A DNA stretch of 56,302 nucleotides from positions 1,937,152-1,993,453 of the forward strand of contig JAHNZQ020003147.1 in the NCBI GenBank assembly GCA_019155205.2. The letters are read 5' to 3'. This stretch comes from Gracilaria vermiculophylla (Eukaryota; Rhodophyta; Florideophyceae; Gracilariales; Gracilariaceae). Position numbers and translations under genes: made by a program. Shown in pieces: positions 30,637 to 41,226 of this stretch (positions are counted from its first letter, which is position 1; each line of letters starts with the position of its first letter). The notes below the pieces were generated by a model that had not been told where the DNA came from, ran no database searches, and saw only the letters and a list, made by a program, of their open reading frames with translations.

Positions 30637-31071
30637 TGTGGTACTGTCAGCCCTCCTGTCGAGGTAGTAGAGCACAACGTCCGTTAGGAGTTTTTGGTGA
30701 CTCCAAAGGCGCGTGTTCTTAAAGGTGGTCTCCGGTATCCGCTGTCGCGAGCCGGGGGAATTCTATAAGGGATCCGCAAACACCAAGCGGAGGGGGAGGT
30801 TCACTGGGCGGACAATGCTCCTACAGGCGCTGCTATGATGCGACCTNNNNNNNNNNNNNNNNNNNNNNNNNNNNNNNNNNNNNNNNNNNNNNNNNNNNNN
30901 NNNNNNNNNNNNNNNNNNNNNNNNNNNNNNNNNNNNNNNNNNNNNNATACTGTAGCGCACGCAGGCAATATTATGCACCACGTGGCCCAGCTAATAAATT
31001 ACGAACCCTCCTTAGGAATATTATGCCATAAGGCCAAACCACCATAATTCCGTAGGAGCCACTGTACTACA
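30637..31071 (-). mobile_element. solo gypsy LTR inside pogo copy 1
   Basis: TGTGGTACTGTCAG to GTACTACA with perfect 5-base duplications ATGAC (30632-30636 and 31072-31076). Contains a 100-N gap; full LTRs are about 552 bases, so roughly 215 bases are hidden there. CCACGTGG box at 30978-30985. The reading frame of the pogo transposase continues across the site. Confidence 0.93.
30847..30946. other. scaffold gap, 100 N
   Basis: Exactly 100 N within the solo LTR; the missing stretch is probably about 215 bases by comparison with full LTRs in this window. Confidence 0.95.
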
Positions 31072-31828
31072 ATGACAATTTCCAGGTGCTGGAGAAAACC
31101 TCTTGTTCTCCCTGTGCATTATGCCGCAGAACGTAACGCAGTAGAAAGCAAAATGTTGCAGAGCACGAAACAAGCATCTAGTGTGCAGGATATAGTGGAG
31201 GCTTTGAAGAAGCTTTCAATTTTATCTGACGAGAGGGATGCCACTATGGAGCAATTGGCCGAAGAAATGGGCGTGGAAGATGTTGAGAGGTGGTTAGCAA
31301 TTGAGGAGTATAACGCCGTAAAGGAGGCATTGGTTGAAGATGCTTTATTAATGGCGGCTGAAGATGTTAACGGTGATGGAGACGGTGTTGTTCAGTGTGA
31401 TAGCGATGAGGACGGTGGCGGTTTTGCAGCTCTTCCAGCGGAGAGCAATATTCGTTCTTTTTTGAAGGCTATCGAAGAAGTAGCACTTAACTCTGCCGTC
31501 GCTGGCACTTTTCTCTACTAACGCAGAGCAAAATCCACTCTTCTGAACGCCAAGCGAAGGGAGAGAGGGATGGAATTGCGGCAAATGCTGATAACAGAGG
31601 TCTTATGAACCTCTTCTTTGCTCCTGCACTCAGTTGTGCCTACTCCGCAATTGTGCCACTTATTTTCAATTGTCACAGGGTAGCACTATTGTGTGTAGTC
31701 CCCTGTACCCCTAAAACGTATGGAAAAACTGCTTTGAAGGCTAATTCATGCACAGGGTTTATGTAAAATAGTTTCCAAGATATATATGCGCATCGTCTTC
31801 TTTTCAAAAAAACTGGCTCGATGTTTTC

Positions 31829-33366
31829 AAGTGCTGTGCAAAATGATAGGACCAACCCCAAAGTACAGCTTGTCGTCAACATGGTTCCCTTTTCTCTATG
31901 TAGAACACACAGCACATTTGCGAATAAAACCAAAGATTAAAATGAACACTACATTATTCATAATACAATTGTGTGGCAGTACAAAAAAAAAAAAGTTTAT
32001 AGCTGTTCCAATACATAGGTCCACTTGAGGTGAACATCCTATACTTAATTCTGAACGGCCATTTTAATTCTAAACCATGTTTACGTATATGCAGAAGATT
32101 GTTTTCCAGTACGAAATCATTTCAAAACGTCAGAAGCATTTCTCCCTATAGAAAGAGATAAGCAACTTTCCGAACAGGAAAAAGGAAGAATAGAAACACT
32201 GTATATTGTAGTTGGAAGCTCTAGAGACATTTTCAAAGCAAAATGATGGTCTACAACAGTCGTGTTACACTACGTAAGCAAGAAAAACAATTATGGAAAG
32301 TCGAAAAGCCCAGGAAAGCCGAAAAAAAGGAGTGCAGCAACTGCGCAACGAGTGGTTAGGGAAGCGATGACGACATTTAATTGATCCAATTCTATTTGTC
32401 AGGCACTCGATCTGTCTGTCAATGCATCTCCCGTTCGCAGAACAATGAATCAGAATCCGAATATAAAATAAAAGAAGAGAAAATGCACTACTTTATTAAC
32501 GGAAAAACACAAAAAAATGAGAACTAAGTGGGCCAGGATGTCGGTCACATTCAAGGACTCAGTGTGGAACAAAGTAATATTTAGCGATGAAAAGAAGTTT
32601 AATATGGATGTGCCAGATGGCTTTCAGTACTACTGGCATGATATAAGGATGCAGAAAAAAACATTCTCAATAGGGGTGCTTCTTTTATGGTTTGGGCAGC
32701 ATTTTGTAGGAATATAAAAACAAGTTTAGCTATTCTAAGTGGTACAAAGAATGCAAATGACTACACCAACACGTTAAAAGAGTTTTTATTACCGTTTGCG
32801 TTTGAAATCTACGGTCTATTGGAAATTTCAGCAAGACAGTGCCTCTATACATACTGCAAACCACACAAAAATGTGGTTTCAAATCAATAATATTGATCTA
32901 ATTGAGTGACCAGCGCATTCTCCGAATTTCAACCATATCGGGAATCTGTGGGGGATATTGCCGCGCAAAGTTTATTGCGGTGGAAGGCAATTTAAGAGTG
33001 TCAGAGAGTTGCAGAATACTGTTACGCAGGAATGGAATTCCATTTACAAGAAAACTTTACATAATTTGGGTACTTCTATGCAGAACCGTTGCGTTAGAGC
33101 CCTACAGAACGATGGAATAAAAACCAAGTATTAAACGTACTGCAATGCGGAAATGAACAACTGTTATTATTGGTGGACCAATCATTTTGCACAGCTATAA
33201 ACTCGAAACTTTTGTCTCATTCAAAAGTCTTTTGGCGGTTTCATTTGAAGCTAATGAATATCAATTACGACATTAAGGGTGCTACTGCATGTGTATATGA
33301 AATAAACGTTGCAATATCCTTTTACGTTCCGTTTGTAGGGTAGACCTATCATTGTCCACAGCACCC
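31829..33366 (+). mobile_element. Tc1-A element, copy 2
   Basis: Terminal repeats GTGCTGTGCAAAATGATAGG (31831-31850) and its near reverse complement (33345-33364), 18 of 20 bases matching. TA follows the right end (33367-33368). About 1.54 kb. It interrupts the transposase start of Tc1-B element E. The 5' region contains an A12 run near 31983. Confidence 0.9.
32230..33120 (+). pseudogene. Tc1-A copy 2 transposase
   Basis: Helix-turn-helix region near 32290-32470, then F-S-D-E-K-K-F-N-M-D (first Asp) and G-F-Q-Y-Y-W-H-D (about 32580-32640), V-W-A-A-F-C-R-N (about 32687), Q-Q-D-S-A-S-I-H-T-A region (second Asp, about 32835, frame broken), and N-F-N-H-I-G-N-L-W-G (third acidic residue replaced) near 32925. 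Reading changes frame at least three times and contains stops. It belongs to the DD34E Tc1/mariner class. Confidence 0.85.
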
Positions 33367-33368
33367 TA

Positions 33369-34370
33369 CTTTTCATGCAAAAAAAGCTTCAAATCATCAG
33401 GCAGGACGCGGAGAAAAACTTTAACAGTGTTATCTTTTAAAATCTGAAGCGTTATAGAGTCCCAATTGCCATTCTCTTCAAACATCCGACTCTTCATAGA
33501 TTAAAATGATCTTCAGAACACCCTTAACAGCTCAGTCGAGCAGACAAAAGAGAAAGTAGAAGAGATATACGCGATGCAGAAGTATTCTCAAAAAGAATTA
33601 GAATAAATCTCAATCTCAACCTTCCTAAATCAATTATTTAGAGGAAAATAAACAACGAAAATGTATGCAAGTACAAAAATGTGAAGAAATACTTATTTCT
33701 GCAAGGCCACCACAAACTAAAGAGGGCTGACTGTTGTGGTCGAAAAGGTTACGGGGAAAAAGAATGGCAAAATGTTATTATTACTTATGAAGAAATATTC
33801 AATCTGGATAGTCCAGATTGCTAAAAAGTTTTTCAGCATGATCTTTGTGAAAAAAGCTCTGAATTGTACACAGGTCATTCTGTGGGGGGTTCCGTCATGA
33901 TCTGGGCTGCCATTTTTAAAGAACACCTCACTCATACTGCATTTATTGAAACAACCATGAAACCCGAAAACTATCATGAAGTACTAAGCAATTGTTTTGC
34001 TTCGTTTTCGTTACTGTTTCCACGAAGAAATTTTCATTTTACAACAGGATGATGCGTCGGTGCACACTACGTCTTTAGTCAGAAACTAGCCTCAACAGTC
34101 AGACCTATCTGTTCTGGTGTAGTCGGTGAGCAAGCCAAATATAAATGCAACCGACAACGTTAGGATATTGCTGGATTGCTGGCTAGGATGTTCTACGCGC
34201 ATGGAAGGCAATTTCAGACAGTTTTTAGACTCAAAAACTGTACTAGAAATTGTTGGAAATCTTTACAGTTTCAGCTGTGGAAAAGTACATCAATTCGATG
34301 CCAACACGATGCATTGCCGTTATATAGCAAAAAGGATGCAAAATGAACTATTGAGAGTCTCAAAGTAAAA
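33369..34370 (+). pseudogene. Tc1-B element E transposase
   Basis: Starts just before Tc1-A copy 2 (about 31813) and continues here: R-Y-R-V-P-I-A (33450 region, as in element D), F-N-L-D-S-P-D-C, G-G-S-V-M-I-W-A-A-I-F (about 33885-33920), and H-G-R-Q-F-Q near 34200. Frameshifts and stops throughout. Confidence 0.8.
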
Positions 34371-34514
34371 AATGGTTTGTGAATAACATATGATTTTGAA
34401 ACGGTTTTTATGACTTCAATTTTTTCTCAAATACATTCATGTAGGCGTGCAGTAGACGATTGATAGATTTCTAGACATTTCACAGAACTTTATATGTTTT
34501 TGAAACAGTCTGTA

Positions 34515-35795
34515 CGGTGCGTTTCAAGTTCATGTCAAGCCTAAAAAACCCGCCAATGTAGTACTGTAGTGGGTTTTTTGCACATCAAATAATTAGAATT
34601 CGTTTCATAATCATAAAATTACATCAACAACATCCAGCGTTACGGCTCGAGAGTCACCTCTTCTGCGTTCCAAACAGCCTAAAATCATAGAACTGAGAGA
34701 TATTGGACACTTCTATGCTGAAATTGGCCGACTTTTTAACTGTCGTCCGGTCACATTTCTCCTTTTTCTCGAAATTCCAGCAATCCATGGAGCAAAAACA
34801 TTTACAGCGTCCACAAATTTTAAGCTTTGCAGAGAAACGCGTTGTTAAACGGGAACTGTGTCGAGGAAAAGTTTCATGTAATAAAATTGCAGAAAACTTA
34901 AACCTCAATGTTTCTTAATGAATGGTTTGGCGTGAAATAAATAAGAAGAATTTTTCGAAGTTTTAAAAAGGAAGAAACCAGTCGTTCCAGAAGATCATCA
35001 TGAGGAGAAAAGGATATCTTTGTGTGCGAGCATGTCGTACTGTAGAGCTTAACGGGACACAGTCATTCTATCTGACGGAAGAAAGATCAACTTGGATGGT
35101 CCCCATTGTTATACATTTTACTGGCATGATCTAAGAAACGAAAGCTCTGAATTTTTGGATAAGACACTCTGGAGGTGGTTCTGTAAAGGTATGGGATGGT
35201 ATATCAAAATATGGAAAAACAGATATTGCACTCATTGACGGAAGTATGAACTCTGCATGCTATCAAGAAGTTTTTTATAACTATATGCTACCTTACGGAT
35301 ATTGTGAACATGGAAAACATTTTGTTGTGCACTAAGATAGTGCACCGGCACCCAAATCTAAACTGATGTCAGAACGGCTACAAGAAAGAATCATTACGGT
35401 AATGTAATGGCCAGCACGCTCATCAGAGCTAAACCATACGAAAAATGTACGGAATTTAATATCAAGAACGGTTTATGGCCTTCGAACGTAGTTAAGCACA
35501 GTTCTTGATTGGAATAACTGTTTTAAGAATTCCTAGGACAATACTTCTATTTCAAAACATAATGCCTACATACATTAATTTGATGCCTCAACGCAGTATT
35601 AGCGTTATTCAACAAAAAGGTGGAAAAACTAGTTACTGAGTCGCCAAAAGTGACTTAAAGTTGATAAAGCTTTTATGGATTTGAAACGGTTTTTGGACTT
35701 GAATTAATTTTAAATCTTGACTTTGTAGGCGCACACCACCAAAATCACATTTTTTTAACTTTGACAACGACATGATATGGTTTTGAAACAGACCG
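34515..35795 (+). mobile_element. Tc1-B element C
   Basis: 1281 bases. Left end CGGTGCGTTTCAAG (34515), right end GTTTTGAAACAGACCG (35795). One TA (34513-34514) separates it from element E and one TA (35796-35797) from element D. Inner GTTTCAtAA-type repeats near 34600 and GAAACGG near 35688 complete the IR/DR pattern. Carries a decayed transposase: A-E-K-R-V-V-K-R-E-L-C and N-K-I-A-E-N-L-N-L-N-V-S (helix-turn-helix, 34860-34917), I-N-L-D-G-P-H-C-Y-T-F-Y-W-H-D (about 35090-35130). Confidence 0.88.
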
Positions 35796-35797
35796 TA

Positions 35798-37078
35798 CAG
35801 TGCGTTTCAAAAACATTTTACCGCTAAAAAATGCGCCAGAACTGTACTGTTGGTTAAAGTTTGCGCATAGTCTATGTAAAATCGTTTCAAAACGATACGT
35901 ACACCGTCTTCTTTCTGAAAAAAAATGGCTCGAGGTCCTCCAATTTCAAAGCAAAAACAGTTTCAAATCAGGATGATTAATGCCCAGAAACACTCCATGA
36001 ATGCTATCGCTCGAAAATTAAAGCGTTTTAGGGTCCCAATTGCTACTTCTCTCAAAGCTCCGACTTTTAATGGACTAAAACGATCTGCAGGACGCCCTAG
36101 AAAGCTCAGACCAGCACACTAAAGATGAATTTAAAAGGAGGTGTGCAAAGGAAAAGTAACATGCCAAACATTTGAATAGATATCACTCTCAACGTTTCTA
36201 AATCAACTGTATGGAGACAGGTAAACAACACAAATTTATTAAATTCCAAAAAAAAGAAGAAAAGGTTCTTTCTTTCAGACAATCACAAGCAGAAGAGAGG
36301 TGACGGGTGTGCTGGAAAAGCCTTTTGTCAAAAAGAATGAGAAAACGGTATTCTTACTCATGAAGAATAGTTCCATTTGGACAGACCAGATTGCTACAAA
36401 TATTATTAGCACGATCTTCGCAAGGAACGCAATTAAGTTTATACCACGCATTCAGGTGGAGACTCTGTAATGGTCTGGGCAGGCATTCCTAAAAACTGTC
36501 TGACTGAAATTGTATTTACAGAAACTACCATGAACGCTGGAAAATATTACTTTAAGAAGTTCTGTACATTTATTTGCTACCTCTCGGTTTATGTTTCAAT
36601 TAAGAAAATTTCATTTTTCAAGAGCATAATGCGCCTGTACACACTGCATCTTTAATCAAAAACTGGCTATAAAAGTCAGAGGTATCTGTTTTAGAGCGCC
36701 CGGCGCGCTCGCCAGATTTGAACCCAATCGAATACGTTTAGGGACTGCTGGCGAGGATGGCTTGTGCGCATGGAAGGCAATTTCAGACATTTTTTTAACT
36801 CAAAAACTGCATTAAAAATTGCTGGAAATCTAAAACAGTTTCAAGTGTGGAAAAGTACATCAATTCGATGCCGAAACGTTGCATTAGCCTTGTACAGCAT
36901 AAAAGATGCAAAATAAACTATTGAGCGTCCCGCAGTAAAGAATTGTTATTGATGATCATATGTTTTTGAAACCGTTTTTTGACTAATTTTTTCTGAAACC
37001 CAATTTTGAAGGCGTACAGTATACATTTGGTATTTTTTTGATATTTCCCAGCATGGAGTGTGTTTTTGAAATAGTCAG
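35798..37078 (+). mobile_element. Tc1-B element D
   Basis: 1281 bases, the same as element C. Left end CAGTGCGTTTCAAAAAC (35798), right end GTTTTTGAAATAGTCAG (37078) then TA. Transposase start M-A-R-G-P-P at 35925 with helix-turn-helix R-K-L-K-R-F-R-V-P-I-A; later H-S-G-G-D-S-V-M-V-W-A-G region near 36455-36480, H-N-A-P-V-H-T-A-S-like remnant near 36630, and A-R-S-P-D-L-N-P-I-E near 36700-36735. Many stops. Confidence 0.88.
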
Positions 37079-37531
37079 TACGTCAAATACTGGTGATTAT
37101 TCAAAAAAAAAACCAAACCTTTGATTTCGGAACTGCAGCAGACATTATCCTGCAAAACCATTACAGGGTTAAAAACCCCATTTTGTACCCTATGCGGTTC
37201 CAGAAAGCCTCAATTGGAAACCTTACATACAAAGTAGCGAACCAGCGTGAAAAGTGCTAAGGAATTGGAGGTGTACATGAAGGGTGCTGGACCTCCCAAC
37301 AGTCTCCTCCTCTCTCATCGTCCGATAGTAAGACATTGAGGGGTCACAAATACAAAATCCTCGGGCCAACCTTCATTTGCACCCTTCAGACGCTCTGTCG
37401 TTTTCCACGGCCCAGAACTTGAAGTCCTAAAGCCGGTTTCCCCTTTCCCAACTCCCTCTCCCCTGCACGAAGCCGCACACCCTCAACCCCCTCAATCCAA
37501 AAGCCTTGAACAAATCGCAAGGTACTTACTG

Positions 37532-38173
37532 TTGCCGAATAACTCCCAAGTCAGCGTCATGGCGCGTCAAGCAACATGCAGTTCCCCCAAGGTAAAGGTC
37601 GATCTGGCAGACGAAGTCGAAGTAGCTCCAAACCACCCTCCAGCACGCGTGCTAGGAACGTTTACCGACGAAGAATTTTATGAAATTGTGAAGCCACATC
37701 TAGACCAAGTATCTGCTCCGTTCTGTAAGAAGATTCACAAGCTTGACGAAAAGGTCGCACGACGAAAAATCATCCTGAACGATTGTATGAAACACCGAGA
37801 AAACAAGACAATTCCGAAGTTGCTGATGGTGCCTCGTATGCCGCAGATTCCTAAAACTCGGGATGGTGCATTCGACTCACAGTTCGAGGAGATCACCCAA
37901 GATTACGTCACCAAGACTCTTGAGCTCGTCATTCAAGCACGCGCCGCCGACTTAAAGGCTCTAGACTGTGAGAGAAAAGACCTCTTTGCTAACGCCCTCA
38001 AGAAGCTGGATGAATGTTTTCATTTCGCACTTGAACATGGCATGAAAATGACCACATCAGAAGTTACCGCAGTTCTCGAACGCTACAAGACGTTTCTTGA
38101 TAGATCTATCAAAGAACGCCGACTGCAGATTGAACTGAAGATATTTTTTCGTAACTACAATGATGTAGAATGA
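37532..38173 (+). CDS. unknown 213-residue protein, possible transposon accessory protein
   Basis: Intact frame from ATG 37532 to TGA 38171-38173. Composition is balanced and unlike a chance frame: an acidic N-terminal part, F-T-D-E-E-F-Y-E-I-V, Lys-rich helices (K-I-H-K-L-D-E-K-V-A-R-R-K), and two long amphipathic helices in the C-terminal half (A-A-D-L-K-A-L-D to N-A-L-K-K-L-D-E, and E-V-T-A-V-L-E-R-Y-K-T-F-L-D). No signal peptide, membrane segment or catalytic motif. A second in-frame ATG lies at 37559. I do not recognise the family. It faces a decayed DDE transposase, so it may be the DNA-binding or accessory partner, or a host gene. Confidence 0.55.
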   Translation: MPNNSQVSVMARQATCSSPKVKVDLADEVEVAPNHPPARVLGTFTDEEFYEIVKPHLDQVSAPFCKKIHKLDEKVARRKIILNDCMKHRENKTIPKLLMVPRMPQIPKTRDGAFDSQFEEITQDYVTKTLELVIQARAADLKALDCERKDLFANALKKLDECFHFALEHGMKMTTSEVTAVLERYKTFLDRSIKERRLQIELKIFFRNYNDVE

Positions 38174-38509
38174 CATACTACCCACTTCCTATGAAATAAC
38201 TCATTTTCATTTTGAAATGGACGCTGGTGGATATATACACCTTTAAGGTAATAAATAAATAATTGAGACGTAACACGTTTCTGACGCTCGTTTTTGCCCA
38301 TCTATAAAATTTTAATTCTACTGTGGGATTACAAATACATTAGGTCTCCCACGCTGTTAACGAGTATTTGCGTAGTTTAGACCTAAAACTCTACTACTTT
38401 GTAGGTGGGTAATCATCCACAAATTAGGTTGAATCACTATATTTGGGCAGTATACACCTTGCAAGAGAAAGAGTGTAATTTTATAACAGATATACCATAA
38501 TTGAGTAGT
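38174..38509. other. AT-rich 3' flank of the unknown gene
   Basis: No gene. AATAAA-like signals occur just downstream of the stop (ATAAATAAATAA near 38251-38262). Ends with AGT, the duplicated target of Harbinger copy 2. Confidence 0.5.
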
Positions 38510-38741
38510 TTCAGGTTTACGCTGTGACATTTCTTCAATTGATTTGTGAGATATGTTACTGCAGAGCCTCTCAATTTCGTTTTCCTATATGCGTAACTGA
38601 TAATTTCAGAAACTTGTTTACGCTTCATTTCCGTTGTAGACATTTCTGTCATGCAGACAAACTCAATAAATGGGCCGTTATCCAATGTAACTTGCATCAA
38701 ATATCTACTCGTGTCCTCGTCAATCTTCTCTCTGCCATATC

Positions 38742-40073
38742 ATGGGTACTAATGGTCGACTACGAGACCACACACCCACTAAAGCAAACAAAAGAGTCGC
38801 CAAATGGCAACGAGCGTCCCTTCCTTTGTTTCGCTTACGGCGCTTATGCCAAAGCTCATGTGTTAACAGAGCATCTACTATTTGTATGTGGGCTTTCCAG
38901 ACAAAGAAGCATATGAACGAGCGTAAGCGTTACGCCCTTCGAACGGCTCAGATCGGTTTCACACATTTCGTTGATCACTTCTGGATGCTTTCAGATAACA
39001 CATGCCTGTCTCTTTTTCGTTTTACAAGACAAGACATCATGCGAATACTCCTTTTCTTCAAATGGCCGGTTACCAAGTTCTACACTACCTGTAATAGGTA
39101 TTCTGTCTGTCCTTTATTGGCTACATGCGTGTTACTTCGGCGGTTGGCAACGCCTTGTAGATGGAAGGATGTAGAAATGTGGTTTGGGCGTCATGGTTCC
39201 CAGATGTCTGAAATATTTTGGGAGGCACTGCACTACTTTGTTGGAGGAAACGCAGATCTATTAATGAGTGAGTGTCAAGCCTCTTTCTGGCGTCTGCGAC
39301 TCGCGATGTACGCAGAAACCGTGAAAAGAAAAAGCTATGGGCTTGATAATACTGTGGGATTTATCGATGGGACCGTAATTGCTATTGCACGACCTGGAGG
39401 GCAAGCAATTCTGCAAAGGGTGACCTACAGTGGTCATAAACGTAAACACAGAATTAAGTTTCAGGCTGTCGCTACTCCTTGTGGACTAGCAATGCACCTA
39501 CATGGACCCATGGAGGGTCGTAGACACGACTGGGCGCTGTTTCTACAGAGTGGAATTGACGAGTACATGGGGTTGTTGTTGTGCGTTGATCGTTTGCAGT
39601 ATGCGTTGTATGTGGATTCCGGGTACAGCACACGCCTATACTTGGATACCCCGTTCTCCGGTTCGAACCTATCCGATATTGAGAAGGCTTTTAATAAGGC
39701 CATGGCAAGGAGTAGAGTGACGGTTGAGTGGTTTTTCAAAGAAGTGAAGCAGTATTGGACTTATGTCGACTTTAAGCGAAAAATGAGAACGAGGGAGCAT
39801 GCAGTTGGAACTATCTACGTTGCACCTGTTTTACTCACAAACATCCGTAATTGTATCTACCCGAACAGCATATCCCAGTACTTTGAGTGCTCCCCTCCCT
39901 CACTCGAAGAATACATGAACCACCGCCTGTTAAGGCGCGTCTTGAGATGCCCATGGAGAGGAACAAAGTCCGCGTCCAGAGCGAAGCGAGGGCCAAAGAA
40001 GTGGACTTGTAGCCCGGAGGTATCGCAGGAGCGAGTAATTTTGGACTTTGGAAGCGACGTTCTGCATGTTTAA
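38742..40073 (+). CDS. Harbinger transposase (DDE nuclease), intact frame
   Basis: 443 aa. N-terminal 150 residues are basic and Cys-rich; the nuclease follows: M-S-E-I-F-W-E-A-L-H, F-I-D-G-T-V (first Asp), K-R-K-H-R-I-K-F-Q-A-V, Y-V-D-S-G-Y (second Asp; copy 1 has G before the D), E-K-A-F-N-K-A-M-A-R-S-R-V-T-V-E-W-F-F (Glu). HARBI1-type DDE_Tnp_4. The family cuts at element ends and inserts with 3-base duplications, as seen here. It ends about 50 residues later than copy 1. The start is the first ATG of the frame and is shared with copy 1; proteins of the family are usually about 350-450 aa. Confidence 0.88.
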   Translation: MGTNGRLRDHTPTKANKRVAKWQRASLPLFRLRRLCQSSCVNRASTICMWAFQTKKHMNERKRYALRTAQIGFTHFVDHFWMLSDNTCLSLFRFTRQDIMRILLFFKWPVTKFYTTCNRYSVCPLLATCVLLRRLATPCRWKDVEMWFGRHGSQMSEIFWEALHYFVGGNADLLMSECQASFWRLRLAMYAETVKRKSYGLDNTVGFIDGTVIAIARPGGQAILQRVTYSGHKRKHRIKFQAVATPCGLAMHLHGPMEGRRHDWALFLQSGIDEYMGLLLCVDRLQYALYVDSGYSTRLYLDTPFSGSNLSDIEKAFNKAMARSRVTVEWFFKEVKQYWTYVDFKRKMRTREHAVGTIYVAPVLLTNIRNCIYPNSISQYFECSPPSLEEYMNHRLLRRVLRCPWRGTKSASRAKRGPKKWTCSPEVSQERVILDFGSDVLHV

Positions 40074-40124
40074 CATACTAGATGGTTCAGCAGACGGTAG
40101 TAAACGGCCTTTTAGCCTCTCTCT

Positions 40125-41012
40125 TTACTTCTTTGTTTCTAATATCTTTCCAACTAGAGCAAAAACAGCGTTGAGCTGTTTGGTAGAGTCTTCACTCATT
40201 TGATGAATTAGCTCACGCTGCGCGTTCGCCTCTTCCTTCTTTTCCTGTCGCTTCTGCGCTCTCTCAGCTCTTTCAGCATTCCGGTCAAGTACTTCTTGCT
40301 CGAATTTTCTGACTTCCAAGTTAAGGCGCGCCTGATCCACCTCAGAACGCGCTGAATCTGACGCCTTAATTGCTTCCCCGAAGGCAGCCATCCCGTCCTC
40401 ATCATCCTTTCTTCCAACTCGACGCTTCTTCGGCGTCACTGCCTTTGGGGTGTCTGAATCTGTGTCCGATGACGTTTCCTTTCCCCTCTTAACCTTGTTT
40501 TTGAGCGACTGCAAAATTATCTCCCTCCCAGCTGCCAACTTTTTCTGCTCCTGGTCACTCTTCGCATCCGTGTCTCCCTCCTTCTTCGTAGCCAAATCCT
40601 TCCGCGCCTCTACAATGTCCCCCAGTAACGCATCTACCTCCCCTATTTCCCCACCCACTCCCGACATCACTTTGTCTTGCGCATCTCTCGTCTCAAAATC
40701 TTCGACCAGACGCAGAAATCTGTCTTGAATACTTTTACCATTTGCAGAATGCGCATAGCTCGGGTTAACACTTGCCTTAATGGCTGCTTCTTTGAACCGC
40801 GCCATGCTCTCACCATGGGGGGCAATGTGTGCCTTCGAGGCAGCCACCTCTTGAATGATGATGAGGTTTTCTGCTGTTGAGAACTTGGATCTGCGCCCTG
40901 GCTTGGCTTTGGGCTTAGGATCGTTTTCAGATCCGTCGTCAGATCCGACAACGATAGCGCCAATTTTCTTTGCTTTTTCTGTGGTGCGAGTGTTGTTCGA
41001 TTCTGTCTACAT
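40125..41012 (-). pseudogene. Harbinger Myb-like gene, stop at codon 2
   Basis: Same gene as 6935-7810. The ATG at 41010-41012 is followed at once by TAG (41007-41009), where copy 1 has AAG. The rest of the frame is open to 40125 and ends E-T-K-K, four residues longer than copy 1. The next in-frame ATG (40847) would remove the N-terminal half of the Myb-like domain. PKKRRV signal and coiled-coil end are kept. Confidence 0.85.
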
Positions 41013-41226
41013 CGTGAGAAAGAGACGTGGGTAGAGTAGTCTATCTTATCGAGCCCTCAGTTGAAGAAATGATTTCTGCAACCACTCATATTTCAGCAAA
41101 CAAAGCCTCTCACTGATTCAACATTTCCGTAATTTTTATCACACGTGTCTTACGTATTGCAGAAATACTCAAAACCCATTGCCGAATTTTCTCTGCGTAA
41201 ACTCTCTAGTAAAGCGATCGTTGTGC

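Larger units (their letters stand above)
29318..31521 (+). pseudogene. pogo/Tigger-type transposase (copy 1)
   Basis: One frame from about 29318 to 30636, resuming at 31072 after the solo LTR. Helix-turn-helix part: T-L-G-Q-Q-I and S-R-R-T-V-T-N-M-K. DDE part: F-N-V-D-K-T-G-L-F-Y (first Asp), L-L-M-G-N-C-G-P-H (30332-30334 codes Gly where copy 2 has the catalytic Asp), Q-P-I-D-L-G-I-I (third Asp). Acidic C-terminal tail ends at TAA 31519-31521. Three independent lesions: TAA at 29726-29728, Asp-to-Gly in the active site, and the LTR insertion. It cannot be active. Confidence 0.88.
29249..31705 (+). mobile_element. pogo-like element, copy 1
   Basis: TA at 29247-29248 and 31706-31707. Left end CGGGGGGTGGCCAGGCAATAGTGCCAC-type; right end the inverted GTAGTGC..CAATAG-type motif with a second inner copy of the AGTGCCAC motif at each end. 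Holds one transposase gene in two pieces around a solo gypsy LTR (30637-31071). Net length about 2.0 kb. Inserted in the left terminal repeat of Tc1-B element E. Confidence 0.9.
29226..34512 (+). mobile_element. Tc1-B element E, carrying pogo and Tc1-A insertions
   Basis: The left end CAATGCGTTTCGAAAAC (29226) is cut by pogo copy 1 (29249-31705) and resumes at 31708. The transposase start (about 31813) is cut by Tc1-A copy 2 (31829-33366) and resumes at 33369. The right end is TTTTGAAACAGTCTG at 34512, then TA. Without the two insertions it is about 1290 bases, close to elements C and D (1281 each). Transposase segments match element D along their length. Confidence 0.85.
38510..41207 (+). 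mobile_element. PIF/Harbinger element, copy 2
   Basis: 2698 bases, target duplications AGT (38507-38509 and 41208-41210). Left end TTCAGGTTTACGC, right end GCGTAAACTCTCT. Very similar to copy 1 throughout, so a recent family. Transposase open (38742-40073), Myb-like gene with a stop at codon 2. Confidence 0.92.
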
